64,000 nucleotides of DNA from positions 186,001-250,000 of the forward strand of contig LNKV01000039.1 in NCBI GenBank assembly GCA_001465935.1. Reading direction: 5' to 3'. The stretch comes from Clarireedia homoeocarpa. Lineage: Eukaryota > Ascomycota > Leotiomycetes > Helotiales > Rutstroemiaceae. Of this stretch, positions 12,784 through 22,056 are shown piece by piece. Within the stretch, counting starts at the first letter, position 1. Each line of letters begins with the position of its first letter. The notes under the pieces were generated by a model. The model was given only the letters and a program-made list of their open reading frames with translations, was not told the origin of the DNA and made no database searches. Both the position numbers and the translations under genes were made by a program.

Positions 12784-13237
12784 GGGGGAGTGAATGGGTT
12801 GGAGACAGCTTTGGTTGGCTATGGAAGGTAACTGACATGATGGCGTGGATAGAATTGGGAATACCAATCGAATGGGCTTGGTCAAAATCGGACTAATGAC
12901 GGTATAGAGCCGTACATTTTGCGGGTGGTTGAGACGGGACGACCAAATTTGTATGATATGGAAAACGACCAAGAATAATAAATGAAGACATAATACTCTT
13001 TCATGCAGCATGCAAACATATGTACGTACCGGAGATGGGGATGATCTGAAGCTGTTGGGTAAGTGTTTGCGTACCGCTTGAGGCTTTGCTGAACTTATAG
13101 CTAATCTAGTCATTCTTCGTTATACTTGAGCTCCTACGGTTATGTACGAGAATTGGTTTTGCTTGGGCTGGATGCCACTTGGTAGAATGGGCCACCCGTC
13201 GTGCGTTGGTAAAATTCGTATATTTCGAGTTACCCCT
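12784..13237. other. Convergent intergenic spacer
   Basis: This is the 3' flank shared by the BolA-like gene and the epimerase gene, which point at each other. No coding sequence, repeat or structured RNA is recognised. Confidence 0.5.
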
Positions 13238-14218
13238 CTACTGTAATCCCTCTGCATAATCTTTCACGGCCTGTTCAAACCCCTTATCTGGCTTGAACCC
13301 CAACTTGAACGCAAAAGTATTATCATATTCCGTTCCCCAACTTCTAAGCATCTTCTCCATCCCCTCATCACTTTCCTCCCTAATTAACTTCAATTTCTCC
13401 TCGCCCCCAACCTTCACCAACGCATCCATCATCTCTTGCACGCTTGCCCCCTCTCCCGGTAGATTAACTACCCGTCTGTGCTTATCCACTCCACTCAAAT
13501 CCATCTCCATCCCAATACACAGATTCTCTACCAGCGTCCGCGGACTACACATCCAGCTTCTAAAGTCCCGATCGACTATCGGAATGATGCATTCTTGTCC
13601 CGCCATCGGCTCGCGTATCATCCCGCTTAGAAACGAACTCGCCGCTTGTGTGGGCTTCCCTGGTCGCACGCTGATGGTCGGGAATCGTAGACACAAGGCA
13701 TCGATGTATCCTTTGCGCGTGTAGTCTTGAATCATGGTCTCGCAAGCGAGCTTTTGTGCTCCGTAAGATCCTTCGGGCGTGGGATGTGTTTGCTCGGATA
13801 TTTTGGCCGGGAGAGGTCGTCCGTACACGGCCAGGGAGGATGCGTAGATTACCCTGATAAGCTTGTTTTCGGGTTTGATAGAGGAAGTGGTGCGGAGAGC
13901 TTCGAGGAGGGATAGTGTGGAATGTAGGTTTACTCGCAAGCCGAGAGGGAAATCGTTCTCGGATCCGGATGACATTATGCCGTGGAAGATAAAGATCGTG
14001 TCAATGCGCCCGGCAGCTTCAAGTAGAGAGGCAAGTGATGCAGAATCACAAAGATCTGCTTTTATACATCTTGCGCACTCTGGATGTGCGGCTTTTGGGC
14101 TAACGGTGGGCTCAAATATATCTGTGAGGACGACCTTGTTTGTCGAAGACGAGAGTAAATGGGTAGCTAGAAGTTGGCCAATGAAGCCTCCTGCTCCAGT
14201 AATGAGAATCGTAGGCAT
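13238..14218 (-). CDS. NAD-dependent epimerase/dehydratase, DenD (D-erythronate dehydrogenase)-like
   Basis: A single exon encodes 326 residues, the usual length for an extended short-chain dehydrogenase. The Rossmann nucleotide motif GAGGFIG is at 8-14. The catalytic Ser lies in YASSLAVYG (about 125-133), and the YxxxK pair is Tyr152/Lys156 in YGAQK. The block FIFHGIMSSGSENDFPLGL is typical of the DenD/UDP-glucose 4-epimerase-like branch. DenD oxidises D-erythronate to 2-oxo-tetronate in acid-sugar catabolism. Assignment to that reaction is by resemblance, and the broader call (NAD(P)-dependent sugar epimerase/dehydratase) is safe. No signal peptide, so it is probably cytosolic. It is divergent from the broken small gene at 14722. 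Confidence 0.85.
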   Translation of the reverse strand: MPTILITGAGGFIGQLLATHLLSSSTNKVVLTDIFEPTVSPKAAHPECARCIKADLCDSASLASLLEAAGRIDTIFIFHGIMSSGSENDFPLGLRVNLHSTLSLLEALRTTSSIKPENKLIRVIYASSLAVYGRPLPAKISEQTHPTPEGSYGAQKLACETMIQDYTRKGYIDALCLRFPTISVRPGKPTQAASSFLSGMIREPMAGQECIIPIVDRDFRSWMCSPRTLVENLCIGMEMDLSGVDKHRRVVNLPGEGASVQEMMDALVKVGGEEKLKLIREESDEGMEKMLRSWGTEYDNTFAFKLGFKPDKGFEQAVKDYAEGLQ

Positions 14219-14721
14219 GGTAATTTGCCAATCTTCCTATGAATTAATGACTGCAGAAACTCAGCAGATCGGTGTTTGAACGTGCTATATTATATATCGA
14301 CTTCTGCGGGATATCGTAACGTGATGTTGTTCGGGCAAATTGGCACCGAGTTCATATGTGCCGTGGAAGATGCTTCTATGGCGACGCTAAACCTTGTTGA
14401 CTCGGAACAATTCCGTCAATTTTCGATTGTTTCCTTTTCCATTACGAAATCGACTGTTTTAAGTAAACTTGTGAGTTGTGTGAGACTGATTGACGAAGAT
14501 GGCGAGGCGGATCTTATATCAGAAAGAAGCCCCTTACCCCACCATTCCACCAAATTACCCCGCCGTGCCCGCTTCCGTTTGGGGGCCCGACGGGAGGGGA
14601 AATTACCTGAAGTCCACCAACAAGGCGACTTCTGTTATATCAACATTTATAATTCCTATTTAAGATCCCCCCCACTTCCCGGAGTCTTATAAGTATCGAC
14701 GATCTCTCTTCTTCCTCCACC
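14219..14721. other. Divergent intergenic region
   Basis: About 500 bp separates the starts of the epimerase (minus) and the small coiled-coil gene (plus). It carries a C-rich tract around 14530-14600 and a T/A-rich stretch ending in TATAAG at about 14689, which could be a TATA element for the plus-strand gene. No protein is recognised. Confidence 0.35.
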
Positions 14722-15542
14722 ATGCCCGGCGGCACTGACAGAGATTACTCGGTGATCGCGAGTTTAGCATCGCTTCTTCGCCGCCGCCTTAAATTTTCCT
14801 TTACAGTTTCTCGATGCTCGACTACACCGAGTTCCCGAACGACCGGGTTTTACCATCTAGCTATACAAACACTCATAGAACTTTCAGTCATGCCAGGTGG
14901 ATCTGAAGATGGAGTAAAAGCCGGCAAAGACGTCATCGAACAGACGAATAACAGATTCAAGAAGGTGAAGGAGGGGGAGGAGAAAGCAGACAAGCGTCGA
15001 AATGCCGTAAGCACTCTGAAATCCGCAGCCAGCGGGCGGGAAGAAGCGAAAGCGAGACGAGACGCGCAGCAGCGTGAAGATGCCCTAGGAGCTTTAAGAT
15101 CCGCAACAGGCAAGCGGGAAGAAGCGAAACGAACTTTAAGAAGAAAACCCCAGCTAGGCTGCGGCGGAAGCCCAGCGGGCGGGACCCCGCCCACCGGGTT
15201 GGGGCCCCAATGGGCGGGTTGCTGACCCTTATAGAGCCCCATTAGGTGGGCTGAGAAAATGAAGTCCCGGCCCACGACCCAAGGGGTCAGTGCAAAGTAA
15301 ATAAGTGGCGGAAAACAGGGGTTTTACAGGGGTTAATGTTATGTGTTAGTCATGTGACAGTCCTTGGCAACCCATTGGGTACCCAGTGGGTGGGTTGAGA
15401 AGCTCGTGGGGACCCAGTGGGCGGGACAAGAAGTTGAAAACCCCGCCCATGGGGCCCCACGCCGCAGCCTAACCCCAGCAGAAGTTTTAGCAGCTGCTCA
15501 GGCGAGGAAGAAGAAACAGCAAGACGACGATGAGAGGAAATA
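14722..15542 (+). pseudogene. Small Lys/Glu/Ala-rich coiled-coil gene, interrupted by a MITE
   Basis: Unknown family. The frame opens at 14722, with a second MPGG-type start at 14890. It reads through a charged helical region with a repeated module (SAASGREEAKARR, then SATGKREEAKR). At about 15130 the frame appears to slip: reading one base further gives a continuing Lys-rich frame that resumes beyond the transposon and ends at a stop at 15540-15542 with an Ala/Lys/Gln/Asp-rich tail. Between the two parts sits the 317-bp element at 15155-15471 with duplicated flanks. As it stands the uninterrupted frame runs into the element and stops at 15225. An intron or alternative end could also explain the frame change, so loss of function is inferred. 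Confidence 0.5.
15155..15471. mobile_element. 317-bp MITE with hAT-like 8-bp target duplication
   Basis: The ends are perfect 12-bp inverted repeats, TAGGCTGCGGCG at the left and its complement CGCCGCAGCCTA at the right. The element is flanked by an exact 8-bp direct repeat, ACCCCAGC, at 15147-15154 and 15472-15479. Eight-base target duplications are characteristic of hAT-superfamily insertions. The interior is GC-rich with repeated GGGCGGG / CCCGCCC and CCCATTGGG-type palindromes, and encodes no transposase. Its right arm matches the copy at 57314-57418 in opposite orientation. It lies in the 3' part of the small coiled-coil gene. Confidence 0.85.
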
Positions 15543-16159
15543 GGAGGATTTCGATTGATGGGTGAGGAATGAGGAGACATGATACTGCTGATTTGATTGA
15601 GGGTGTCATATGGTAAACGATAGGTAGGAACATAGATTTCTAGTTTTGGTGTGCATTTTGCTCTGGAGTATGGTAGTCGCAATGTTGGCTCGCAGCAGAA
15701 TTTGGTCAAATGGTCGCTAGTTCTGTTTTTGGTGCATATGCTTATGGTTAAAATATGTAGAAGAATAGTGAACTCTATGCTCCATATCCGAATATTGGTT
15801 ACTGATTTCAAAGGAGGCTTTTTTGATCTTAGGTTCCCAACTTCCCATAGTTGGCAGTCCTGAGAAACGCATTGCCTACTAGGTAGCAGTCTATTACAAT
15901 ACTATGGAGGTACTTGAAAGGTCAATTTCTCACGAAATAATGATGAAACAGAGCCCCAAAAATCCAACCTTTTATAGCAGATGTTCTACAGAAATTGGCA
16001 GTTGAGCAAAAAATCGATCGGGAAAGGGAAGATTGTATTATTTTGTCCACCACCCCATCCTCATGGAACCACATTACGTAGAAGTAAAATACTCAAATGT
16101 CAAGAGACGACATGTAAAAGTTTTTGCTAAGACTTGTCATATATATACACCTTTTTGAT
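15543..16159. other. Intergenic spacer without recognised features
   Basis: This AT-richer DNA lies between the broken coiled-coil gene and the 3' end of the UstYa-family gene. No supported gene is seen. A TATATATACACC run lies near 16140 close to the UstYa stop and is probably in its 3' region. Confidence 0.4.
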
Positions 16160-17108
16160 TTACCTCGGCGGGTCTAAAAAGACACTTGTGGCTTCTTCTG
16201 CCAGTTGTCGGTCCCTGGCCCAACTTTTCACAGCATTGAAGTTCTTGCATTTGTGTTTTGTATTAAAGTCAAAAGAGGGATGAGACTCCTTGGAATGAGG
16301 CGGAATTTGACCCACGAGACCTGTGTCCACCATACACATCAATTGTTGACGAAGAATATCCAGACACTGAGCTAATATCTGTCAGCAACTTGAAGCCAAA
16401 CTCATTATTTGAAAGAGTACACTCACAGACATGCATTTTCAAAATTTCTATTTCATCCGCAAAACTTCCCTGTTTTTGCTCAGCATAATAATTATAATTA
16501 TACCAAAGCCCTTTTCGTAGTAGATTCAGACATTGCAAGTGCTGCAGACCCTCTACATTTGCCAAATACCCTCCTTCAAACGCATCAGTCATTTTTAAAT
16601 GATCACAGCGAATGCCAGACTTCGCTGCAACTGCTTTCGATATCACAATGCTTCGATAATTCACACCAAGCTCATCCCAAGCCGCATCTACTTCTAGGCC
16701 TGCTTCCGCACGGTAGGAGTTCAATTGCAGAAGAGAGCTGTTGAAAGTCGTGGTTTTGTATTCCACTTTGATATCGTCGAGTATAGGCGCTGGTGACCTT
16801 TGTCAATTCATTTCTATTCTTCTTAACTACCTTGGGAAGTACTTACAGTACTCTGACACATATCTTGGACAAGTTGTATCTCCCAGTGCATTCCAGTGTC
16901 CGAACCAATAAGCAACAACACAAACACAGACGAAGGAGGCGAAAAAAGTGAGTGCGAGAATTGCTTGCCGGCGGTTTTCTCCGTCTGTTTGAGTAGATAA
17001 TGTATACCAATTCTCATTTTCAAGCAGCCTGGTTCTACTATTTGCTGGGCGTCGGGTTCGAGAATTTCGCTCTGACCCGTAGATGATGTCGGCAAGTCTG
17101 GTGCGCAT
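16160..17108 (-). CDS. UstYa-family (DUF3328) membrane protein with degenerate HxxHC motifs
   Basis: Three exons on the minus strand (17108-16847, 16789-16427, 16371-16160; phase-1 introns with GTAAGT and GTGAGT donors) give 278 residues. There is a short N-terminal cytosolic arm, one membrane helix (about 49-70, LALTFFASFVCVCVVAYWFG) and then the UstYa domain: SPILDDIKVEY, EVDAAWDEL at 120-128, and GGYLANVEGLQ. UstYa proteins such as UstYa/Yb and AprY oxidise and cyclise fungal RiPPs and other metabolites. Family members normally carry two HxxHC motifs. Here they read QHLQC (170-174) and HVSQC (207-211), so three of the four expected His are Gln. Function may therefore be altered or lost. 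It is encoded on the same strand as the laccase. Confidence 0.85.
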
Positions 17109-18250
17109 TTTAAGTAATTGAGAGCTTTTAGATGTGAATGAAGAAAACGAAATGAAGGAGAGGCAAGGAGGGGGAAGGAAAACGGCTTACATTATGGTCA
17201 ATGGAACACGGAAGCATATTGCTTTGTTTGATTTGTAGGCGACAAATGATTCGCTACTGGATTAATTGATGTCTAGGTCGGCGATGAAGACAGATACAAT
17301 GTGTTGCCTATGGTACTACTCATGTCTTCAAAAGATCTAGTAGTGTCCGCTCTTGAGCTAAAAGTCCAACCACTGTGCGACTATACCTTCTTCATTGGTT
17401 GAGCTGATCAAAACTTGAACCTGGCTCATTCGGAAATCGCCAGATTCACATGTACTTTCCATTCCATGAAAACGACAATCTTCTTCATAACTGCCCCAAA
17501 CTAACATCTACTTCTTTTCCCAACGTCAAAAGAACAATCATAATAAATAACTATTCAATCCTCCAGGTACTCCAAAAGCTACCCGAAGCTTTCGTGCTAC
17601 CATTTAAGATCCTCCCGAACACCCGTTGCGTACGACCGATCTGAGAAATCTGTTCCACCAAGAAGCACACTGTGAATCGTGATGTGGTATCGTGGAACGT
17701 ATCTCTTAGGTCACCAAACACATGTAAGAGGTATTTAATACACAGGACTCACTTTTCTCACCTGAAATTACTAATTCGATGACCAAGCACGTAGGTAAGT
17801 GAATGGTCACCTGCTGTAAAAACCTACCTTATCGTCACTGTTTAAATCTTTGGTACCCGGCCACTGCTTATCATGTAGGACGATGATTAACGATGGTTGG
17901 TCTGTCATATGTAGATCTGCTACATCCAAAGGTTTAAATCGTGAGAATCTATGATCTTTCTCCTCAAGTCCATCTCTTCGCCCCCACCCTGTCTAACGCT
18001 CCGCTCGCTGTGTGTAATGCGACGGCTACCACTCTATGCACAAGCATTTCTTTCATCTCATCCCCGCTTACTCATCTCATCATGGTCTGCCTGCTTCTAG
18101 GATATGATATATACCGCTATCTTATTCCATCCTAAACCATTCCTCATTTCACCTCAGCATTCTCGTCCACTCTTACACCCTCATCAACTGAACTATTATC
18201 CCCCGCAAACCGAAGACCCCATCAGAGCCACATCAAGTCACTGCACCAAG
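17109..18250. other. Intergenic region between UstYa-like and small secreted peptide genes
   Basis: About 1.1 kb separates the divergent starts of the UstYa-like gene and the secreted peptide gene, so it could serve as a shared bidirectional promoter. No coding sequence or recognised repeat is seen. The last 250 bp before the peptide ATG is C/T-rich, as in other fungal leaders in this window. Confidence 0.4.
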
Positions 18251-18484
18251 ATGCATTTCCTCCCCTTCCAATCACTCATCATCCTCCTTGGCCTCACCAC
18301 CTCCACCCTAGCAGGCCATCTTGAGGTGGCAGCCAGCGAGCCTGTCACTTCAACGACGACCTCAACTTCAACTACTACGTTGAAGACAACGAGCACGACC
18401 ACTTCGGTGGGCTATGCGGCGTATGGAGATTATGGAAATTATGCAAGGTATGGGAGTTATGGGAGTTACAAAAGAAGAAAGTGA
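18251..18484 (+). CDS. Small secreted Thr-rich protein with a Tyr-Gly-rich tail
   Basis: The product has 77 residues. Residues 1-21 (MHFLPFQSLIILLGLTTSTLA) form a clear signal peptide. Residues about 31-53 are almost entirely Thr and Ser, likely O-glycosylated. The C-terminal part is YAAYGDYGNYARYGSYGSY followed by KRRK, with seven tyrosines mostly spaced three apart. The basic end resembles a Kex2-type site placed at the extreme C terminus. Family unknown to me. It sits between a UstYa-like gene and a laccase, which prompts the idea of an oxidised-peptide precursor. It could equally be a small cell-wall or effector-like protein. The ATG was chosen because the signal peptide starts there; in-frame codons upstream look like leader. 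Confidence 0.65.
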   Translation: MHFLPFQSLIILLGLTTSTLAGHLEVAASEPVTSTTTSTSTTTLKTTSTTTSVGYAAYGDYGNYARYGSYGSYKRRK

Positions 18485-19466
18485 GGGGTGGGAATTTGGG
18501 TGGACGGGGGTAGGGGAGTTGGGGATGTGGATGGAGATGAAGATGGAGATGGAGATGGAGATGGAGATGGAGATGGAGATGGGGTGGAAATGGAAGTCTG
18601 GAGGTGAACGGAGGAAAGACTGGGCGGGTGCGGATGTGATGGATAGCAGTGTGGTTGGACCCGAAAGGTTGTTTACAATACAAGAGCTATCAAGGCTGGC
18701 GAGCTTTTGCTGGGGTGAAAGGCGGGTTTGAATAATTGGTTTGGAGAGTTATTTTCGCTTCATCTGGAGGTATTTCTCACTGAGGTCTCTCACTGCTTAG
18801 CTTTCGTTTCTTGCCTGGCTATGCAAATTTCTCGTCAATCAAAACGGGAAATATGACAGCGAGTGGGGTTTCGATTTCGTATACGGATGTTAAAGATATG
18901 GGGGTTGTGCGACGATGCGCTCGGTTGTTGGTAGAGGAACCTATATCGTGTTAGAGATATTTCCATCACCGATTAAATTTCATCATGGGAGGAATCTAAA
19001 ACTTTCAGGAATCAGATTTGCGATGACTTTGATTATCAGTACGCTTCGCCATGTATAAAATATAGTTGGACTTCTGCACCATCATATGTCAAACAGGGAC
19101 CATGAAATTGAGTCAACGTCGTATATTGTATTGTATGTAAAGACCAAACTAAACATCGCATCCCGAACCCCCGGAAGTAATCAAAACACCAATGTTCTGC
19201 TTTCTACTAGGAAAGCCAAAATCATAACCCCAAACGCAACCCTTAAATTCACAACCCACGAACCCGATTCTTAAACAAAGACAGCCCCAGCAAGTCTCAA
19301 ACTGCAAACAAACAAAGACAAAAAGCAAGATATCCAAAATTCAGAGCCTCAAATCAATCGATCGAACCAAAGAAAAAGAGGAAAGAAGAAAGATAAAGTA
19401 GTCTAAACGAGCGACATGAAATAGCTTCCAGTAATACTTGTTTGTCCGCATCCTGTCACACCCACT
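18485..19466. other. 3' flank of the peptide gene and spacer before the laccase
   Basis: No gene is supported. A near-perfect hexamer tract (GGAGAT) runs at about 18541-18582, just downstream of the peptide stop. The rest is unremarkable and ends at the convergent 3' end of the laccase gene. Confidence 0.45.
18541..18582 (+). repeat. GGAGAT hexanucleotide microsatellite
   Basis: About seven tandem copies of GGAGAT lie 57 bp beyond the stop of the small secreted protein gene. Translated on the other strand this gives spurious His-Leu repeats. It is likely within the 3' UTR. Confidence 0.9.
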
Positions 19467-22056
19467 CTACAAACCCGAATCAATCTGGTCCACAACAACA
19501 GTGTTGGTGAAAGCAGCCCAGTCCCTACAGGTCTGTGCCATGATGCTAGGAATCTGCAACTTAGCGATATCGGCCGGTCTCTCCATAACACTGACATACA
19601 GACCACTAGAAACATGGAAAGCAATATGGCAATGAAGTGGCCAGATACCAGGGTTATCCTGCGCGAATTGCAGAACCATATATCCACCACCTTGCAAGAT
19701 TTGCACGTCGCGGCGCTGAGGATTTTTAGGACGAATGACGGTCTTTCCGTCCCATGTTCCGGTGCCTTCGGCTTCAACGAACATGTTGTGGCCGTGGAGA
19801 TGGATGGGATGTGCAGCGCCACCGGGGTTGGTGAGGAGAATACGTACGGAGCTGTTGGAACCGAAGTTGTAGACGTTCCATTGCGGGCTGTAGGGGTAGG
19901 AGTTGTTGCCTTGGTTGGAGAGAAGGAGAATAGGTAGGTTGTAGTTGGCGCGGAAGGAAGATCCGTTCATTTCCCACTAGGTTGGATTAGTTATTTGTTG
20001 GGTGAGGGGAAGAAGTGATGACTTACTAGGAAGTAACCTGTGGCGTTCTGTACGAACTCGATATCGATTTTCTGAGTAGTTGGTGGATTTGGATCAGGGG
20101 TGATAGGGAACCATGGCTCGGTGAGGCTCAAATCGTCCTGTTTTAGGCATCAGCATGTACCCACTAGCGAACATTGAGCATACGACTTACATTCTTGCAA
20201 CTATTGGCAACTGAACTGGTGAATGCAGCAGATGCAGTAGTGGTCGGTTTGAGGTTCGGGACACCAGTTCCGTAATACACAACAGCTTTTGCTTCAGGGT
20301 TGCTAGCCAAGGAGCATGCAGCGATGGTAGAGCGCAGCCAGTATGACCCCTTACCGTTTGGAAGACCGGTAACGATAACATCAGTACGTTGCCCAACACC
20401 GAGAGTGATGACTACGAGGTGTTAGTAGATGTTAACTGACTTTCATAAACATGAACTAACCTTGAGTGCTGTAAGGCTTAATGGGCACGAAATCGTTGGC
20501 AATGACAGTCATGTTGTGTCCATCAATGGCAAATTTTTGAATTCCCTCAGTTCCTGCATTGATCAACCTGAATCTGTGCTTCTTTCCTGGAGTGAGTTTG
20601 AATGTTGGGATGCTGCTGTTGTCGGCTTTGCATGGGGTGCTGTCATTAGCAGCTTTCTTGGAGCAGTCGAAGAAGCCTTTGCCTTGGATAAGATTGCTGT
20701 CCGATTTGACAAGCTATGTCTGTTAGTACTTTCTCCTCATATGTCTAGGTACTTGGGAATACATACAACTTTAGTAATGTCGGTAGAAACAACATCTTCC
20801 ACAAGAGTAAAGTAGTCAGGATGATACCAATCAGTAAGGAGGACTGGCCCAACGTCTAAATATGGGTTAGCAACAGCTATATCATGGATTTAAAATCGAT
20901 TTAAACTGACCAATATCGTAAGGAACGGTTGGAGGACCGTGAATGATCATAGGACCGAATATTCCAGCGTTGTATTGCGCAGAGTAATGTGAATGCCACC
21001 AACTGGTACCATAAAGATCGGCCAAGAATGTATAGGTGAAGGTTCCATTGGGTGGAATAGGACATTGTTGGACACCTGGAACACCATCGAACCATCTAAT
21101 AATTTAATTAGTACTTCTATGCTGAGGTAAAGTTCCATAAGAAAAAACAGCAGCTTGACATGATGCGTGACTCGCTCCACTAGATGAGGTATCATTTGCG
21201 CGGTGATCAAGAACACATGTAGATTACTATTAGGAATCAAAGAACCACTTACTGGGAAGTCTTTTGAAGGATTCCGTGCCAATGAAGGGCGGTACCTTCC
21301 TCTGGCCCTGTAATTTTGTTGTGGACAGTAACTTGAATAGTGTCGCCCCTACACCTGTTAGCGAGATTTCACAGCTATGCATGATATGGACGAACCAGTT
21401 TGCTTCAATCAATGGTCCGGGGAATTGGTCATTCACCAAGATGACATCTCTCAAATATCCATCTGGTGCCTTTTTCCCTCTCTTGACAGTAAAGTCATAC
21501 TTACGGATGACACCAGTGTTAGGAGGGTTCGCTGTTAGAAAAGGGGGTTAGAATCAGCTGCCGAGCATTGAAAGCAGCGGAAGAGTTCGCTTACAATCTG
21601 TGATTCGTTAGCCTCTAGCCCAGGTTCTAGTCAAATTTTGGACACTACTTACATGGATTTGTATTGTTCGCAGTCTTAGTTCCCCAAGGGAAACCTTGTG
21701 GAAGAGGGGTAACAGGATTCTAAAGCCTTGATTAGCAGAGTTCAAGTCTCAAAAGTAACTTGATCACACGAAGTTGACTGATAGAGATGAAGCACGAGCC
21801 ATTTCCACATCTCTGGTCCAATACCGTGAGAGTGGGTCGCTGCTCGGCCGTGAACTGAAGTACGATCCTCCAAGTGATAAATAATGAGAAGTAAGAGAAG
21901 GATGCTTACGGAAGTTAATAAGTATTCAACTGGCAAGCTACTGTAATTGTCTGAGGAAAGTTAGAAGGCATCAAGTGAATTTTGTGTGTGATACATACTC
22001 TGGGCAGAAACGAGTGACCCAAAGAAAAGGGCAGCGAGTGAGAAGAGGCTCTTCAT
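19467..22056 (-). CDS. Laccase / laccase-like multicopper oxidase, secreted
   Basis: I can place 13 exons on the minus strand. Confident ones are 22056-21999, 21950-21910, 21719-21653, 21597-21595 (3 nt), 21531-21396, 21348-21253, 21095-20911, 20855-20767, 20713-20461, 20411-20191, 20137-20027 and 19976-19467; one more exon near 21855-21760 is needed but its frame is unresolved. Exon 1 encodes a signal peptide (MKSLFSLAALFFGSLVSAQ). All four copper motifs are present: HWHG (about 21285), WWHSHYSAQY (about 20990), HPIHLHGH (about 19790) and HCHIAFHVSSGLYVSVME (about 19620). The T1 axial position is Leu. The C terminus is DSGL, the conserved plug of ascomycete laccases. It would oxidise phenols with O2 outside the cell. 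Confidence 0.93.

Noticed and set aside
18375..18683. Antisense frame with His-Leu repeats
   Set aside because: It is the complement of the GGAGAT microsatellite and of the small secreted gene.
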